This document shows, piece by piece, positions 33,351 through 40,981 of a stretch of 55,245 bases of DNA. Below the pieces are notes generated by a model. The model was given only the letters and a program-made list of their open reading frames with translations. It was not told the origin of the DNA and did no database searches. The translations under genes and the position numbers were made by a program. Origin of the DNA: Nitrobacter sp. 62-13 (GTDB lineage: Bacteria > Pseudomonadota > Alphaproteobacteria > Rhizobiales > Xanthobacteraceae); assembly GCF_001896955.1 (NCBI RefSeq), contig NZ_MKRN01000197.1, forward strand, positions 27,977 to 83,221, in the 5' to 3' direction. The number at the start of each line of letters is the position of its first letter. The stretch's first letter is position 1.

Positions 33351-34039
33351 GCGCGTGTGACTTCTTTGGCGGGATTCGCAGTCAGCACGCGATCGCGCAG
33401 CGCCGTCCACACGGCGGCGGCGACGGTCGCGACGTCGGCATTGGCATCGATCACCACGCAGCGCTGCGGGTCGCTGGCGGCGATGTCCCGATAGGCGTCG
33501 CGAAGTTGCCGGTGAAACGCAACGTCCTCGGCCTCGAAGCGATCCGGCGCGCAACCGCCGCGGCGCGCTGCGGCGCGCTGCATCCCGATCTCCACCGGGA
33601 TGTCGAGGATCACGGTCAGGTCGGGCTTGAGATCGCCGATCGTGACGCGCTCCATCGCGTTCAGCACGCCGGGCAGCACGTTTCCCAGCCGTCCCTGATA
33701 GGCGCGCGTCGAGTCCGCAAACCGGTCGCAGAGCACCCAGACGCCCTGCTCCAGCGCGGGCTTGATGACAGTATGAACATGATCGTCGCGCGCGGCCGCA
33801 AACAGCAAGGTTTCGGCATCAGTACCGAGCAGCTTTCCCATGCCGGACAGCACGAGGTGACGAATGATTTCAGCGCCCGGCGAGCCCCCGGGCTCCCGCG
33901 TCACGATGGTGTGCAGCTTCGCAGCGTTCAGGCGTTCCGCGAGGATCTTGATCTGCGTCGATTTGCCGGATCCCTCGCCGCCTTCGAAGGTGATGAAGCG
34001 CCCGCGCACCGGGCCCGCATTGGCCGCGGCCTCGATCAT
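33347..34039 (-). CDS. tmk: Thymidylate kinase
   Basis: 230-residue dTMP kinase. The P-loop is at residues 20-28 (GGEGSGKST), the DR(F/Y) motif is in CDRFADSTRAYQG, and TREPGGSPGAE matches the substrate site. It phosphorylates dTMP to dTDP for DNA synthesis. It overlaps the D,D-carboxypeptidase stop by one base and holB by four bases, so the three genes are tightly packed. Confidence 0.96.
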   Translation of the reverse strand: MIEAAANAGPVRGRFITFEGGEGSGKSTQIKILAERLNAAKLHTIVTREPGGSPGAEIIRHLVLSGMGKLLGTDAETLLFAAARDDHVHTVIKPALEQGVWVLCDRFADSTRAYQGRLGNVLPGVLNAMERVTIGDLKPDLTVILDIPVEIGMQRAAARRGGCAPDRFEAEDVAFHRQLRDAYRDIAASDPQRCVVIDANADVATVAAAVWTALRDRVLTANPAKEVTRA

Positions 34040-35280
34040 CAGAGTCTCTCGGCGCCCGAGCGCACCATTCCGATGACAAGCTCGATCGCGCCGTCCATCG
34101 CGCGGCGCATCGTCGAGCCGACGCCCACGGCGTTCGTGGTATGAACTGGCGTTTCAACCGCGACTTCCTTGCCGCGCCATATCTTGATCAGGCCGATGGA
34201 TTGCCCCGGCGCGACCGGCGCATGGACCGGTCCCTTATAGACGATGCGCGCGAGCAGTTTGTCGTTGCCATTCTTCTGGACCATGACCTGGACCGGCTCT
34301 GACGCGGCGACCCCGACAGTGCCGCTCTCGCCGCCGAATACCTTGGCGTAGCCGATCGGCTGTTCCGCGGCGAACAGGGTTCGGACCTCGAAATTCCGAA
34401 ACCCCCATTCCAGCAATTTCTTGGCTGCGGACGCGCGGTCATCAGCGCTCTCAAGACCGTTCACCACGACGATCAGCCGCGTGCCGTTCTGAACGGCCGA
34501 ACCGACCATGCCGTAGCCCCCCTCCTTGGTGTAGCCGGTCTTGAATCCGTCCGCTCCGTCCATCGTGGTCAAAAGCGGGTTGCGGTTGAACTGGCGAATC
34601 TTGTTCCAGGTGAATTCACGTTCGCCGAACAGCTTGTAGAATTCCGGGTACGTCAGGATGATGTGGCGCGCCAGAATCGCAAGCTCGCGAACCGACATCT
34701 TGTTGCCGGGATCCGGGAGACCGTTGGAATTGGCGAAAGTCGAGCGGGTCATGCCCAATTCACGCGCCCGCGCCGTCATCTTTTCCGCGAATGCGCTCTC
34801 ATTATTTGCGATGCCCTCCGCCAGCGCCATGCAGGAGTCGTTGCCGCTCTGGATAATCGCACCGTGCAGGAGATCATCGACCGAGACACGGCTGTTGATC
34901 GCCGCGAACATGGTTGATCCCCCGGCGGGCGCCCCGCCCTTGCGCCAGGTGTTCTCGCTGATGAGGAACTCGTCGGTGAGCTTGATCTGCCCTTTCTTGA
35001 TGGCGTCAAACACCACCTCCACCGTCATCAGCTTCATCATGCTGGACGGCGCCCGCAGTTCGTCGGCGTTCTTTTCGAACAGCACGCTGCCGCTATTGGC
35101 TTCGATCAAAATCGCGGTCGGGGCGCCGGTCTCAAAGACGTCTTCCTTTCTGGCACCCTGCACGCTGTTGTTGGCGGCAAGCGCAACGCCACCAATCCCG
35201 ATCGCGAGGATGACGACGGCCGTCAGACCGAGCCACGCAAATCCCCGGCGTCTGCCATTCGTGAAAGCTCTGGTTGTCAT
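34039..35280 (-). CDS. dacC: D-alanyl-D-alanine carboxypeptidase (penicillin-binding protein 5 type)
   Basis: 413-residue low-molecular-mass PBP. An N-terminal hydrophobic segment (LGLTAVVILAIGIGGVALA) is the signal peptide or anchor. Catalytic motifs are S80MMK83 (SxxK), S145GN147 and K247TG249, all in place, followed by a PBP5-type C-terminal beta domain (GTVGVAASEPVQVMV) and a membrane-associating end. It trims terminal D-Ala from peptidoglycan stem peptides. Its place between rlpA and tmk joins two cell-wall genes to a replication gene set. The dacC versus dacF name is not decided by sequence. Confidence 0.93.
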   Translation of the reverse strand: MTTRAFTNGRRRGFAWLGLTAVVILAIGIGGVALAANNSVQGARKEDVFETGAPTAILIEANSGSVLFEKNADELRAPSSMMKLMTVEVVFDAIKKGQIKLTDEFLISENTWRKGGAPAGGSTMFAAINSRVSVDDLLHGAIIQSGNDSCMALAEGIANNESAFAEKMTARARELGMTRSTFANSNGLPDPGNKMSVRELAILARHIILTYPEFYKLFGEREFTWNKIRQFNRNPLLTTMDGADGFKTGYTKEGGYGMVGSAVQNGTRLIVVVNGLESADDRASAAKKLLEWGFRNFEVRTLFAAEQPIGYAKVFGGESGTVGVAASEPVQVMVQKNGNDKLLARIVYKGPVHAPVAPGQSIGLIKIWRGKEVAVETPVHTTNAVGVGSTMRRAMDGAIELVIGMVRSGAERL

Positions 35281-35524
35281 GCGCCGCGTTCCGAACAGGT
35301 CGTTCCGGAGTCTTTTCCACTTGTGACGGACTCAGAAGCAGGATGACTGCGGTTTTGATTAACGCGCTTTGTCCGCGAGAACCGGTATCCATCCTCAGGT
35401 CAAGCCCGAGGACATGCTTCGCTCGAAAACGCTATAACAGTCGGCAGCATCCTGAACAACACATGCGCCGCCCGGCAGCACCACGGAACGTCAGGACCGC
35501 TGGTTGCATGCAGGCGAACAGCGT
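35281..35524. other. Intergenic region between dac and rlpA with a composite repeat
   Basis: A gap of 244 bases with no credible gene. It would carry the dac-tmk-holB-metG promoter. Its centre is occupied by the split repeat described at 35377-35432. No terminator with a T tract is seen after rlpA. Confidence 0.5.
35377..35432. repeat. Interspersed repeat, copy A, split by a 25-base palindrome
   Basis: GAGAACCGGTATCCA (35377-35391) and CTTCGCTCGAAAACGC (35417-35432) are together identical to the uninterrupted 31-base copy at 37952-37982. Between them are 25 extra bases containing an imperfect palindrome, CCTCAGG-TCAAG-CCCGAGG. Both the outer and the inner sequences resemble short repeat families scattered through Bradyrhizobium-group genomes (recalled, not searched). 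Confidence 0.7.
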
Positions 35525-36457
35525 CTAGTAGAGTCCACGTCCCGAAAGCAGTTCGCTCGGTCCACGCGGATCGACGGGCGCATAGGCTGAAACCGGCCGG
35601 CTTTCCGTCCCGTCGTCGCCGCTGGCGTAAGAGACCGCCCGCGGATTATCCCGCACCTGTGGGTGTGACCGGACGCGGCCAGACGCCGACATTTCGGATG
35701 TCGCGTTGATCGAGGCGACGTCCATCGAGGTATGTCCGAGCGTATAAGGCCGCCCGTTCGGCGTCGGGACGTCGCCGCGAATCGCGCGTCCGGATGGTTC
35801 GAGATCAGGTACGAACGGCCGCGCCGATGCGATCCTGACTGTGGATGGCGACGGAGCCGGTTCGCCGGTTCGCAGGGTCGCCATCAATTGCCGATCGTCC
35901 GAACCTTCAAGAGGCGCCCGCCCGACGTATTCGACCTTCACTCGCGCGACGCCGTTCCGTTTGAATTCCAGCAACTCCGCGGCTTTGTTGGAGACGTCGA
36001 TCAACCGGTTACCGTGATATGGCCCGCGGTCGTTGACGCGAACAATGAGAGATTTGCCATTGCCGAGGTTGGTCACCCGCGCGTAACACGGCAAAGGCAG
36101 CGTCGGATGTGCGGCGGAGAGCGAGGTCATGTCGAAAACCTCGCCGTTCGCGGTCAGACGGCCGTGGAAATCGTCGCCATACCAGGAAGCGAGCCCTTCG
36201 GCACGGTAATGGGTATTTTCCTCGGGGACGTAGACGCGCCCGGCGACCGTGTAAGGTTTGCCGACCCGGTAAGTTCCGCCGCCCTTCGGCACCGGTTCGC
36301 CGAAAGCGACGACACGGGGGCTGCTGGAAACTCCATATTTGGGATCGATCCGGCTCAATTTGCCCGATGAGCTGCAGTTGGCCAGCATCAGGCACGCACT
36401 TGCGGCCGCTACAGCGCCTACAGCACGTCGAATCCTGTCTGAATCTGCTGTCCCCAT
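35525..36457 (-). CDS. rlpA: RlpA-family lipoprotein (septal ring lytic transglycosylase)
   Basis: 310-residue lipoprotein. The signal peptide ends in a lipobox LANC (Cys at about 28). The double-psi beta-barrel domain has EGLASWYGDDFHGRLTANGE and VRVNDRGPYHGNRLIDVS, including the catalytic-type Asp of the RVNDRGP motif. RlpA cleaves glycan strands lacking stem peptides at the septum. No C-terminal SPOR domain is recognisable; the last 110 residues are low-complexity. The ATG at 36457 is preferred because GGGGA lies five bases upstream and it gives a clean signal peptide; an ATG at 36487 is an alternative. Confidence 0.9.
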   Translation of the reverse strand: MGTADSDRIRRAVGAVAAASACLMLANCSSSGKLSRIDPKYGVSSSPRVVAFGEPVPKGGGTYRVGKPYTVAGRVYVPEENTHYRAEGLASWYGDDFHGRLTANGEVFDMTSLSAAHPTLPLPCYARVTNLGNGKSLIVRVNDRGPYHGNRLIDVSNKAAELLEFKRNGVARVKVEYVGRAPLEGSDDRQLMATLRTGEPAPSPSTVRIASARPFVPDLEPSGRAIRGDVPTPNGRPYTLGHTSMDVASINATSEMSASGRVRSHPQVRDNPRAVSYASGDDGTESRPVSAYAPVDPRGPSELLSGRGLY

Positions 36458-36609
36458 CCGTCCCCAAGGCCCGTTCCCGAGCGCCATCCCCCGTATCCGG
36501 GCGCCGGTCGGCATGATACGGCCCATGCCCGCATCAAGCCAGCGAGCATATCTCCGCGCAAAGACGGCGGAAATGGGGAGAGCCAGCGGCAGACCAAATC
36601 CGTGGTAAA

Positions 36610-36948
36610 TCAAGGCTTGCCGCCGGGCACGACCGGGCCGCCCTCCGGACCGGACTGATCGAAGGCAACTCCGACCCGGTTCTTCTTGATCCAAATCACC
36701 CGACAGCGACGAATCACGCGATCCTTCTCGGTCATGAGCTGGAAATCCGATGGGATAAAAGTCGGATCCGGGACTTCGAGCGCAGCCCCCTCGGCGGATA
36801 CATTCAACAGCCGGCACCGCATGCTCAACCCGCCTGCGGAAATATAAGCCTGTTCGTCGATCTCGACGCGCGGATGTTTGCGGCGATCTTCCATCAGTGT
36901 TTTCATCGTCTGTAGAAATGCATCGCGTTCGAATCCACGCATGACCAT
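36610..36948 (-). CDS. PilZ-domain protein
   Basis: 112 residues with the c-di-GMP-binding RxxxR motif (DRRKHPRVEID) and the second element NVSAEGAAL, where the usual Asp of DxSxxG is replaced by Asn. The rest fits a single PilZ beta-barrel ending with VIWIKKNRVGVAF. Such proteins act as c-di-GMP receptors or have lost binding. ATG at 36948; a second Met lies just before the RRK motif. It is separated from rlpA by about 150 bases and is probably transcribed on its own. Confidence 0.88.
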   Translation of the reverse strand: MVMRGFERDAFLQTMKTLMEDRRKHPRVEIDEQAYISAGGLSMRCRLLNVSAEGAALEVPDPTFIPSDFQLMTEKDRVIRRCRVIWIKKNRVGVAFDQSGPEGGPVVPGGKP

Positions 36949-37397
36949 GACGGGGCGCGGCCTTAATATTCCGGCAAAATTAATTCTATCGCGGCCAGCC
37001 TAACGAAACGCAAATGCTCACGACCTTCAGGCTGCGCCGGTTTGCACTTTCATCGCCCGCAAAAGCGCCGTCCGCGCCTCGACGGTGATGCTCCCAGCCG
37101 AACGTCTCGGCGGTGAGAGAAATGCAGAAATCGAGCATGGCAGCTCATCAAGACAAAACTTAGAACTGTTATGCATGTCACTGTAAAATCTTCTATTTAT
37201 GCGTGTAAAAGGAATATCAATATTGGAAGAGGAATCTCGGAGGGCGTTTGGTTCTGGTGAAGCGCACTGATTTTCGAGCTGTTCCGTCCGCGTCGCCGAA
37301 CAGAGTGTCGTAACTTCCGCAGCCATCCGGCGTTGCAGAAACCCATCCGCATTGCGCTCCGACGGGGCGTGCGCTAAGCGATCCCATCTCACGGGAC
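36949..37397. other. Intergenic region before tRNA-Ser
   Basis: 449 bases without a convincing gene. Bases about 37130-37240 are A+T-rich compared with the rest and may include a promoter for the tRNA or PilZ gene. A minus-strand open frame at 37027-37392 has no recognisable domain and unremarkable codon use, so it is not called. Confidence 0.45.
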
Positions 37398-37487
37398 GGA
37401 AGGGTGGCCGAGTGGTTTAAGGCACCGGTCTTGAAAACCGGCGTGCCCGCAAGGGTACCGTGGGTTCGAATCCCACCCCTTCCGCCA
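37398..37487 (+). tRNA. tRNA-Ser (anticodon TGA)
   Basis: A 90-base class II tRNA. The acceptor arms GGAAGGG (37398-37404) and CCCTTCC (37477-37483) pair fully, followed by G and an encoded CCA. The anticodon loop is CTTGAAA with anticodon TGA, flanked by the arms ACCGG/CCGGT-type stem. A long variable arm (GTGCCCGCAAGGGTACC) and the T arm GTGGG-TTCGAAT-CCCAC complete the serine pattern. It reads UCA and UCG/UCU by wobble. Confidence 0.97.
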
Positions 37488-37693
37488 GCGTCGGACACCG
37501 GCGAAATGGCAGGCCGGTCTTGTGTACGGGCACTCGGCGGCATGCCTTCCTGGCCCATGTTTCCTTGCTCCGGCCGCGACCGCCAACTCCGATATTGCTC
37601 TTTCCGCCTTCCGCGATCTAGAGTTCTGTCAGAAAGATCACCCTTCATGGCAGGCGCGATCTTTTGTTTCGCGGTTGGAGGCACGATAGCACC

Positions 37694-37849
37694 ATGCCCC
37701 TCTTGATATTTGGCGCGATCATTGGTTGCGGCCTGCTCTTTTATGCCAGCTATCGTTACGTGCGATCTCACCCGACGCGCAAAGAGGAAGAGGCGCCGAG
37801 AGAGATTGCGAGAGAGGTCGCGAAAGACGATGAGCAGCCGCGCATCTGA
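37694..37849 (+). CDS. Small single-span membrane protein (51 residues)
   Basis: Starts MPLLIFGAIIGCGLLFYASYRYVRSH: a hydrophobic segment of about 20 residues with a Gly-rich centre, followed by a charged Lys/Glu/Arg tail (TRKEEEAPREIAREVAKDDEQPRI) that may form a short amphipathic helix. The ATG at 37694 has GGAGG 13 bases upstream, rather far. It is not recognised as a known family. It lies about 200 bases after the tRNA. I judge it a probable gene from its protein-like membrane/tail design. Confidence 0.55.
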   Translation: MPLLIFGAIIGCGLLFYASYRYVRSHPTRKEEEAPREIAREVAKDDEQPRI

Positions 37850-38167
37850 GGACGCGGTCGAAGATCATTCGCGTTTTTGACTGAGGGAAACGCGACAATC
37901 TTCGGGAACGAATTTTTCCCTGTTCAAGCCCCTGTTCAAGCGGCTTCCGATGAGAACCGGTATCCACTTCGCTCGAAAACGCCGTGGTGGTGCGTGAAAC
38001 CGATTCGTCCCCATCAATGTACGGTGCCGACGAACCGCGCCCTCGCAAAGACAAAAAACCGCCCATTTGAGTCTGGATACATGCACCGGGATACGCATGG
38101 GGACGGACGGTCAGCAATTTGCCGGCTCGCGGCCGTGCCGCCCCCATTTCAATTGGGGAGATAGCGG
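37850..38167. other. Intergenic region with repeat copy B
   Basis: 318 bases with no credible gene. It holds the 31-base repeat at 37952-37982 and, just before the next gene, a hairpin CCCCA/TGGGG at 38142-38158 that includes the likely ribosome binding site GGGGAG. Confidence 0.5.
37952..37982. repeat. Interspersed repeat, copy B (uninterrupted)
   Basis: 31 bases running from GAGAACCGGTATCCA to CTTCGCTCGAAAACGC. The same two blocks occur at 35377-35432, there separated by 25 bases. Such AACCGGT-type elements are found in intergenic DNA throughout Rhizobiales genomes (recalled). Its function is unknown. Confidence 0.7.
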
Positions 38168-38623
38168 GTGAGCGCAAGCGATCAGACCGATGTTCTCGAA
38201 GCGGTTGCAACCCTCAGCGACAAGCCGGAAATTTCCGATGAGCGCGATGCCGGTTACGCATCCGAATCAGAAACGACAGACCAGCCTGAATTTAGTGCGG
38301 TCGAAGAAATACTGCCGACGTCGCCGGTCGCGCCCGAGGCTTCATCCAGTGTCGATGTCCCACAAGACGACGCCTATACGAAGTTCGGGCCCGGCCCGCT
38401 GACTGCCGTGCGCTTCAAGTGGACGACGCGCCGCGATGACAACGGCGACTATTTCGTTCACGAAACGATCGGAGAAAGTTCGTACCCGCTCGTCAGCGGA
38501 CCAATGACAAAAGAAGCCGCGATCGAGTTTGTCGACGACCGCGAGCGCGAGGCCCGCCGGCGGTTTGAAGAGCTACGAAGCGAGATGGCCGGCGGAGAAA
38601 TCGGCCGGCGCGCCGACGAATAG
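38168..38623 (+). CDS. Hypothetical protein with acidic N-terminal half
   Basis: 151 residues from a GTG at 38168, with GGGGAG seven bases upstream. The first 75 residues are acidic and probably disordered (many Glu, Asp, Ser). The second half looks folded: GPGPLTAVRFKWTTRRDDNGDYFVHETIG...YPLVSGPMTKEAAIEFVDDRE, ending in a charged helix. I do not recognise the family. No signal peptide or membrane segment is present. A hairpin overlaps its ribosome binding site. Confidence 0.65.
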   Translation: MSASDQTDVLEAVATLSDKPEISDERDAGYASESETTDQPEFSAVEEILPTSPVAPEASSSVDVPQDDAYTKFGPGPLTAVRFKWTTRRDDNGDYFVHETIGESSYPLVSGPMTKEAAIEFVDDREREARRRFEELRSEMAGGEIGRRADE

Positions 38624-38732
38624 CGCCCTCCCAACTGACGAGATAATGCTTTTCGAACGGGCACTATTTCCGCTCGCGAGCGCGCGCGCTCCTCGTCATG
38701 AATGGCAGGCTACGATAACGGTTGATCGCAGA

Positions 38733-38746
38733 GTGATGTGAATCAC
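38733..38746. promoter_or_regulatory. CRP/FNR-type palindrome upstream of DUF2147-like gene
   Basis: GTGAT-GTGA-ATCAC, a perfect 14-base palindrome whose core TGAT-N4-ATCA equals the FNR/FixK half-site core (TTGAT-N4-ATCAA), differing only in the outermost base of each arm. Its centre lies 68 bases before the ATG at 38808, which would place a site at about -41 if transcription begins near 38780. No other gene is close enough to be its target. Confidence 0.5.
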
Positions 38747-38807
38747 ACTCCAGTGACCTCGGCGCGGATAAGGTCGGCACGACAATCCGAACCCGACTGG
38801 AGGTCCC

Positions 38808-39596
38808 ATGAAAAAGCTCGCCGTCGCCGCTGCGTTGCTGCTGACCGTCTCGACTGCCCAGGCCGGTCAAAACTATTCTTTTGAGATCGGCGGGCGCACG
38901 GTGCGAATCCACGCGCCGCGCGGCTGCGATTCCCCCTCTTGCATCTCGATCTCGATCCCGGGCCTCTACGACTCCGGGCGCAGGAATTTTGTCGATGACG
39001 CGTCTGATGTGCGGGATCCGGCTCGGTCAGGTGCACCATCAACTCCTGCGCAAGCCGCCACGCCGGCGATTCCTCCTCCCGCAACCTCTAACGCGGATGC
39101 CCCCGCCGTCGCGACGCCGGCGCCCGTTCCACAGACCGCAACACCGGCGGCACCTCCTGCCGCGGCTGGCGCCATCGTTCCGGCCCAGTCCAACCCGACA
39201 ACGCCGCCAGCCAGGGAGCAGGTGAACACGACTGTCGTCGCCGCCACCGCCCCCGCCACGGAACCGGTTCAAGCGCCCCCGCCCCCGGTTGCCGAACCTG
39301 TCGGACCGCTCGGTGTATGGCTTACCGAGAAAAAGGAAGGGCAGGTCCGGATCGAACAGTGCGGGACAAACCTCTGCGGATATTCGGTGGATTCCCGCAC
39401 CGGCCGGAACAAGGAAAAGATTTTGATCAACATGAAGCCCGCCGGCTCCAGGTGGAGCGGGAAGATCTACGATCCGAAAAGCGGCAGCACCTACAGCTCC
39501 ACCGTGGCGATGAAGGGCAAGGACGGCTTGCGCGTCCAGGGCTGCGCATTCGGTGGGATGTTCTGCGGCGGCCAGACCTGGACCCGGTTGAATTGA
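38808..39596 (+). CDS. Secreted DUF2147-like protein
   Basis: 262 residues with a clear Sec signal peptide (MKKLAVAAALLLTVSTAQAG). After a short N-terminal domain with two cysteines (RGCDSPSCISISI) comes a long Pro/Ala/Thr linker (about residues 75-165) and a C-terminal domain starting GPLGVWLTEKKEGQVRIEQCG and ending GGMFCGGQTWTRLN. The W-x-T...IxxCG...LCG pattern matches DUF2147, a periplasmic beta-rich family of unknown function. Four cysteines in the C-terminal domain may form disulfides. A CRP/FNR-type palindrome lies upstream. Confidence 0.75.
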   Translation: MKKLAVAAALLLTVSTAQAGQNYSFEIGGRTVRIHAPRGCDSPSCISISIPGLYDSGRRNFVDDASDVRDPARSGAPSTPAQAATPAIPPPATSNADAPAVATPAPVPQTATPAAPPAAAGAIVPAQSNPTTPPAREQVNTTVVAATAPATEPVQAPPPPVAEPVGPLGVWLTEKKEGQVRIEQCGTNLCGYSVDSRTGRNKEKILINMKPAGSRWSGKIYDPKSGSTYSSTVAMKGKDGLRVQGCAFGGMFCGGQTWTRLN

Positions 39597-39661
39597 TCGA
39601 TCAGGCTGCCGCGTAGCGACGACGATGAGAGCCCTGCCCGCGTTGGCGGGACCGCTTTTCG

Positions 39662-40069
39662 TCAGCCGGTTTTGCCGTTGTATTGCGCGTCGGTGACCTG
39701 TTCCATCCAGGTGACGGCGCTTCCGTCAAGACACTCATGCACCGCGATATGCGTCATGGCGGTGTTCGGCGCCGCGCCGTGCCAATGCTTTTCACCCGGC
39801 GGAATCCACACAGTGTCGCCGACACGTATCTCGCGGACCGGCCCACCCTCGGTTTGCACCAACCCGATGCCGGATATGACATACAGGGTCTGGCCGAGCG
39901 GGTGGGTATGCCATGCAGTGCGTGCGCCGGGATCGAACGCGACGCTCGCGGCGAGGACGCGGGAGGGCGCATTCGCGGTAGCGATGATCGGCTCGACCAT
40001 GACCGTGCCTGAAAAATATTCCTTCGGCCCAGGTTTCGCCGGCCGCGAACCTGCTTGATGGATATCCAT
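39662..40069 (-). CDS. Cupin-domain protein (mandelonitrile-lyase-like cupin)
   Basis: 135-residue single cupin. Metal-binding residues lie in ARTAWHTHPLGQTLYVISG (His, His, Gln) and in GEKHWHGAAP (second motif). The sequence resembles small manganese cupins annotated as (R)-mandelonitrile lyase or as carboxymuconolactone-decarboxylase-associated cupins. The natural reaction is unknown. It is divergent from the pxpBCA operon across 180 bases, which may hold a shared control region. Confidence 0.82.
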   Translation of the reverse strand: MDIHQAGSRPAKPGPKEYFSGTVMVEPIIATANAPSRVLAASVAFDPGARTAWHTHPLGQTLYVISGIGLVQTEGGPVREIRVGDTVWIPPGEKHWHGAAPNTAMTHIAVHECLDGSAVTWMEQVTDAQYNGKTG

Positions 40070-40249
40070 ATTGACCTCCTGAGTTGCCGCGCGAGATACA
40101 ACGGCGCACTGTTGGTTCTACTCCTGCGAGGAGCCTCGCACGTTTCCGCCGATTACAACATCCTGTGAACTCGCCATCAATAATTCATTGGATGTGCCTA
40201 CACTGTTCCCACGATGTCACCCTGTTGCTGATGAAACCATCGATCGGTC

Positions 40250-40981
40250 ATGACCGCGCCTTTGCCCCCGCCCCGCCTTCTGCCAAGCGGCGATGCCGCC
40301 ATCACGGTGGAGTTTGGCCGCGCAATCGACGAGTGGGCGAACCGTCGCGTGCTCGCACTCGATCGCGCGCTTGCGGATACGCCGATCGACGGCGTCACGG
40401 AAACCGTGCCGACCTACCGATCGCTGCTCGTTCACTACGATCCGGTTCGGATCGGTTTCGATGAACTTGGCGAACGCCTGACGGCCCTCGCCCGGTTGCC
40501 CATACAGCCGACAACCGAAGTCCGGCGTTGGCGTATCCCCGTTGTTTACGGCGGCGAGTATGGCATCGATCTCGAAGACCTCGCCAGGACGTTGAACTCC
40601 ACGCCTGACGACATCGTCGCGCGTCATGTCGCCGGCGACTATCGCGTCGCCATGATCGGATTTACGCCGGGCTTTTCTTATCTGAGCGGCCTCGACGATT
40701 CCCTCCAAATGCCACGACGACAGAACCCGCGCTTGCTCACGCCTTCCGGCGCAATCTCGATTGGCGGCCGTCAGACCGGCATCCAGTGCCTTGCCGGACC
40801 CAGCGGTTGGCATCTGATCGGCCGGACCGCCGTGCGCACTTACCAGCTTCACCGCGATCCCGTTTTCCTGCTCGAACCCGGAGACGCCGTCACGTTTCAT
40901 GCGGTCGACAGCAGGCAGTTTATCGAACAGGATCGCGCCGCCGCGCGGGGCGAGTTCGTCGCAAAACTGGTGACGCCATGA
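40250..40981 (+). CDS. pxpB: 5-oxoprolinase subunit PxpB
   Basis: 243 residues of the allophanate-hydrolase subunit 1 (KipI-like) family: PRLLPSGDAAITVEFG at the start, VAGDYRVAMIGFTPGFSYL and GGRQTGIQCLAGPSGWHLIGRT later. Together with PxpA and PxpC it opens 5-oxoproline (pyroglutamate) to glutamate using ATP. The stop overlaps the pxpC start (ATGA at 40978). The old name for this family, KipI, reflects a Bacillus kinase inhibitor, but the three-gene set points to oxoprolinase. Confidence 0.92.
   Translation: MTAPLPPPRLLPSGDAAITVEFGRAIDEWANRRVLALDRALADTPIDGVTETVPTYRSLLVHYDPVRIGFDELGERLTALARLPIQPTTEVRRWRIPVVYGGEYGIDLEDLARTLNSTPDDIVARHVAGDYRVAMIGFTPGFSYLSGLDDSLQMPRRQNPRLLTPSGAISIGGRQTGIQCLAGPSGWHLIGRTAVRTYQLHRDPVFLLEPGDAVTFHAVDSRQFIEQDRAAARGEFVAKLVTP

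Noticed and set aside
37027-37392. A 121-codon minus-strand frame before tRNA-Ser
   Set aside because: No domain, no ribosome binding site and a composition unlike neighbouring proteins; the region is A+T-rich and more likely regulatory.
37217-37771. A 184-codon minus-strand frame across the tRNA gene
   Set aside because: It runs through a clear tRNA-Ser, which explains the sequence. Frames like this are a common false call over serine tRNAs.
39600-39661. CCCGC-GTTG-GCGGG as a terminator after the DUF2147-like gene
   Set aside because: The stem is only five pairs and the following T run is short and displaced, so it is too weak to call.
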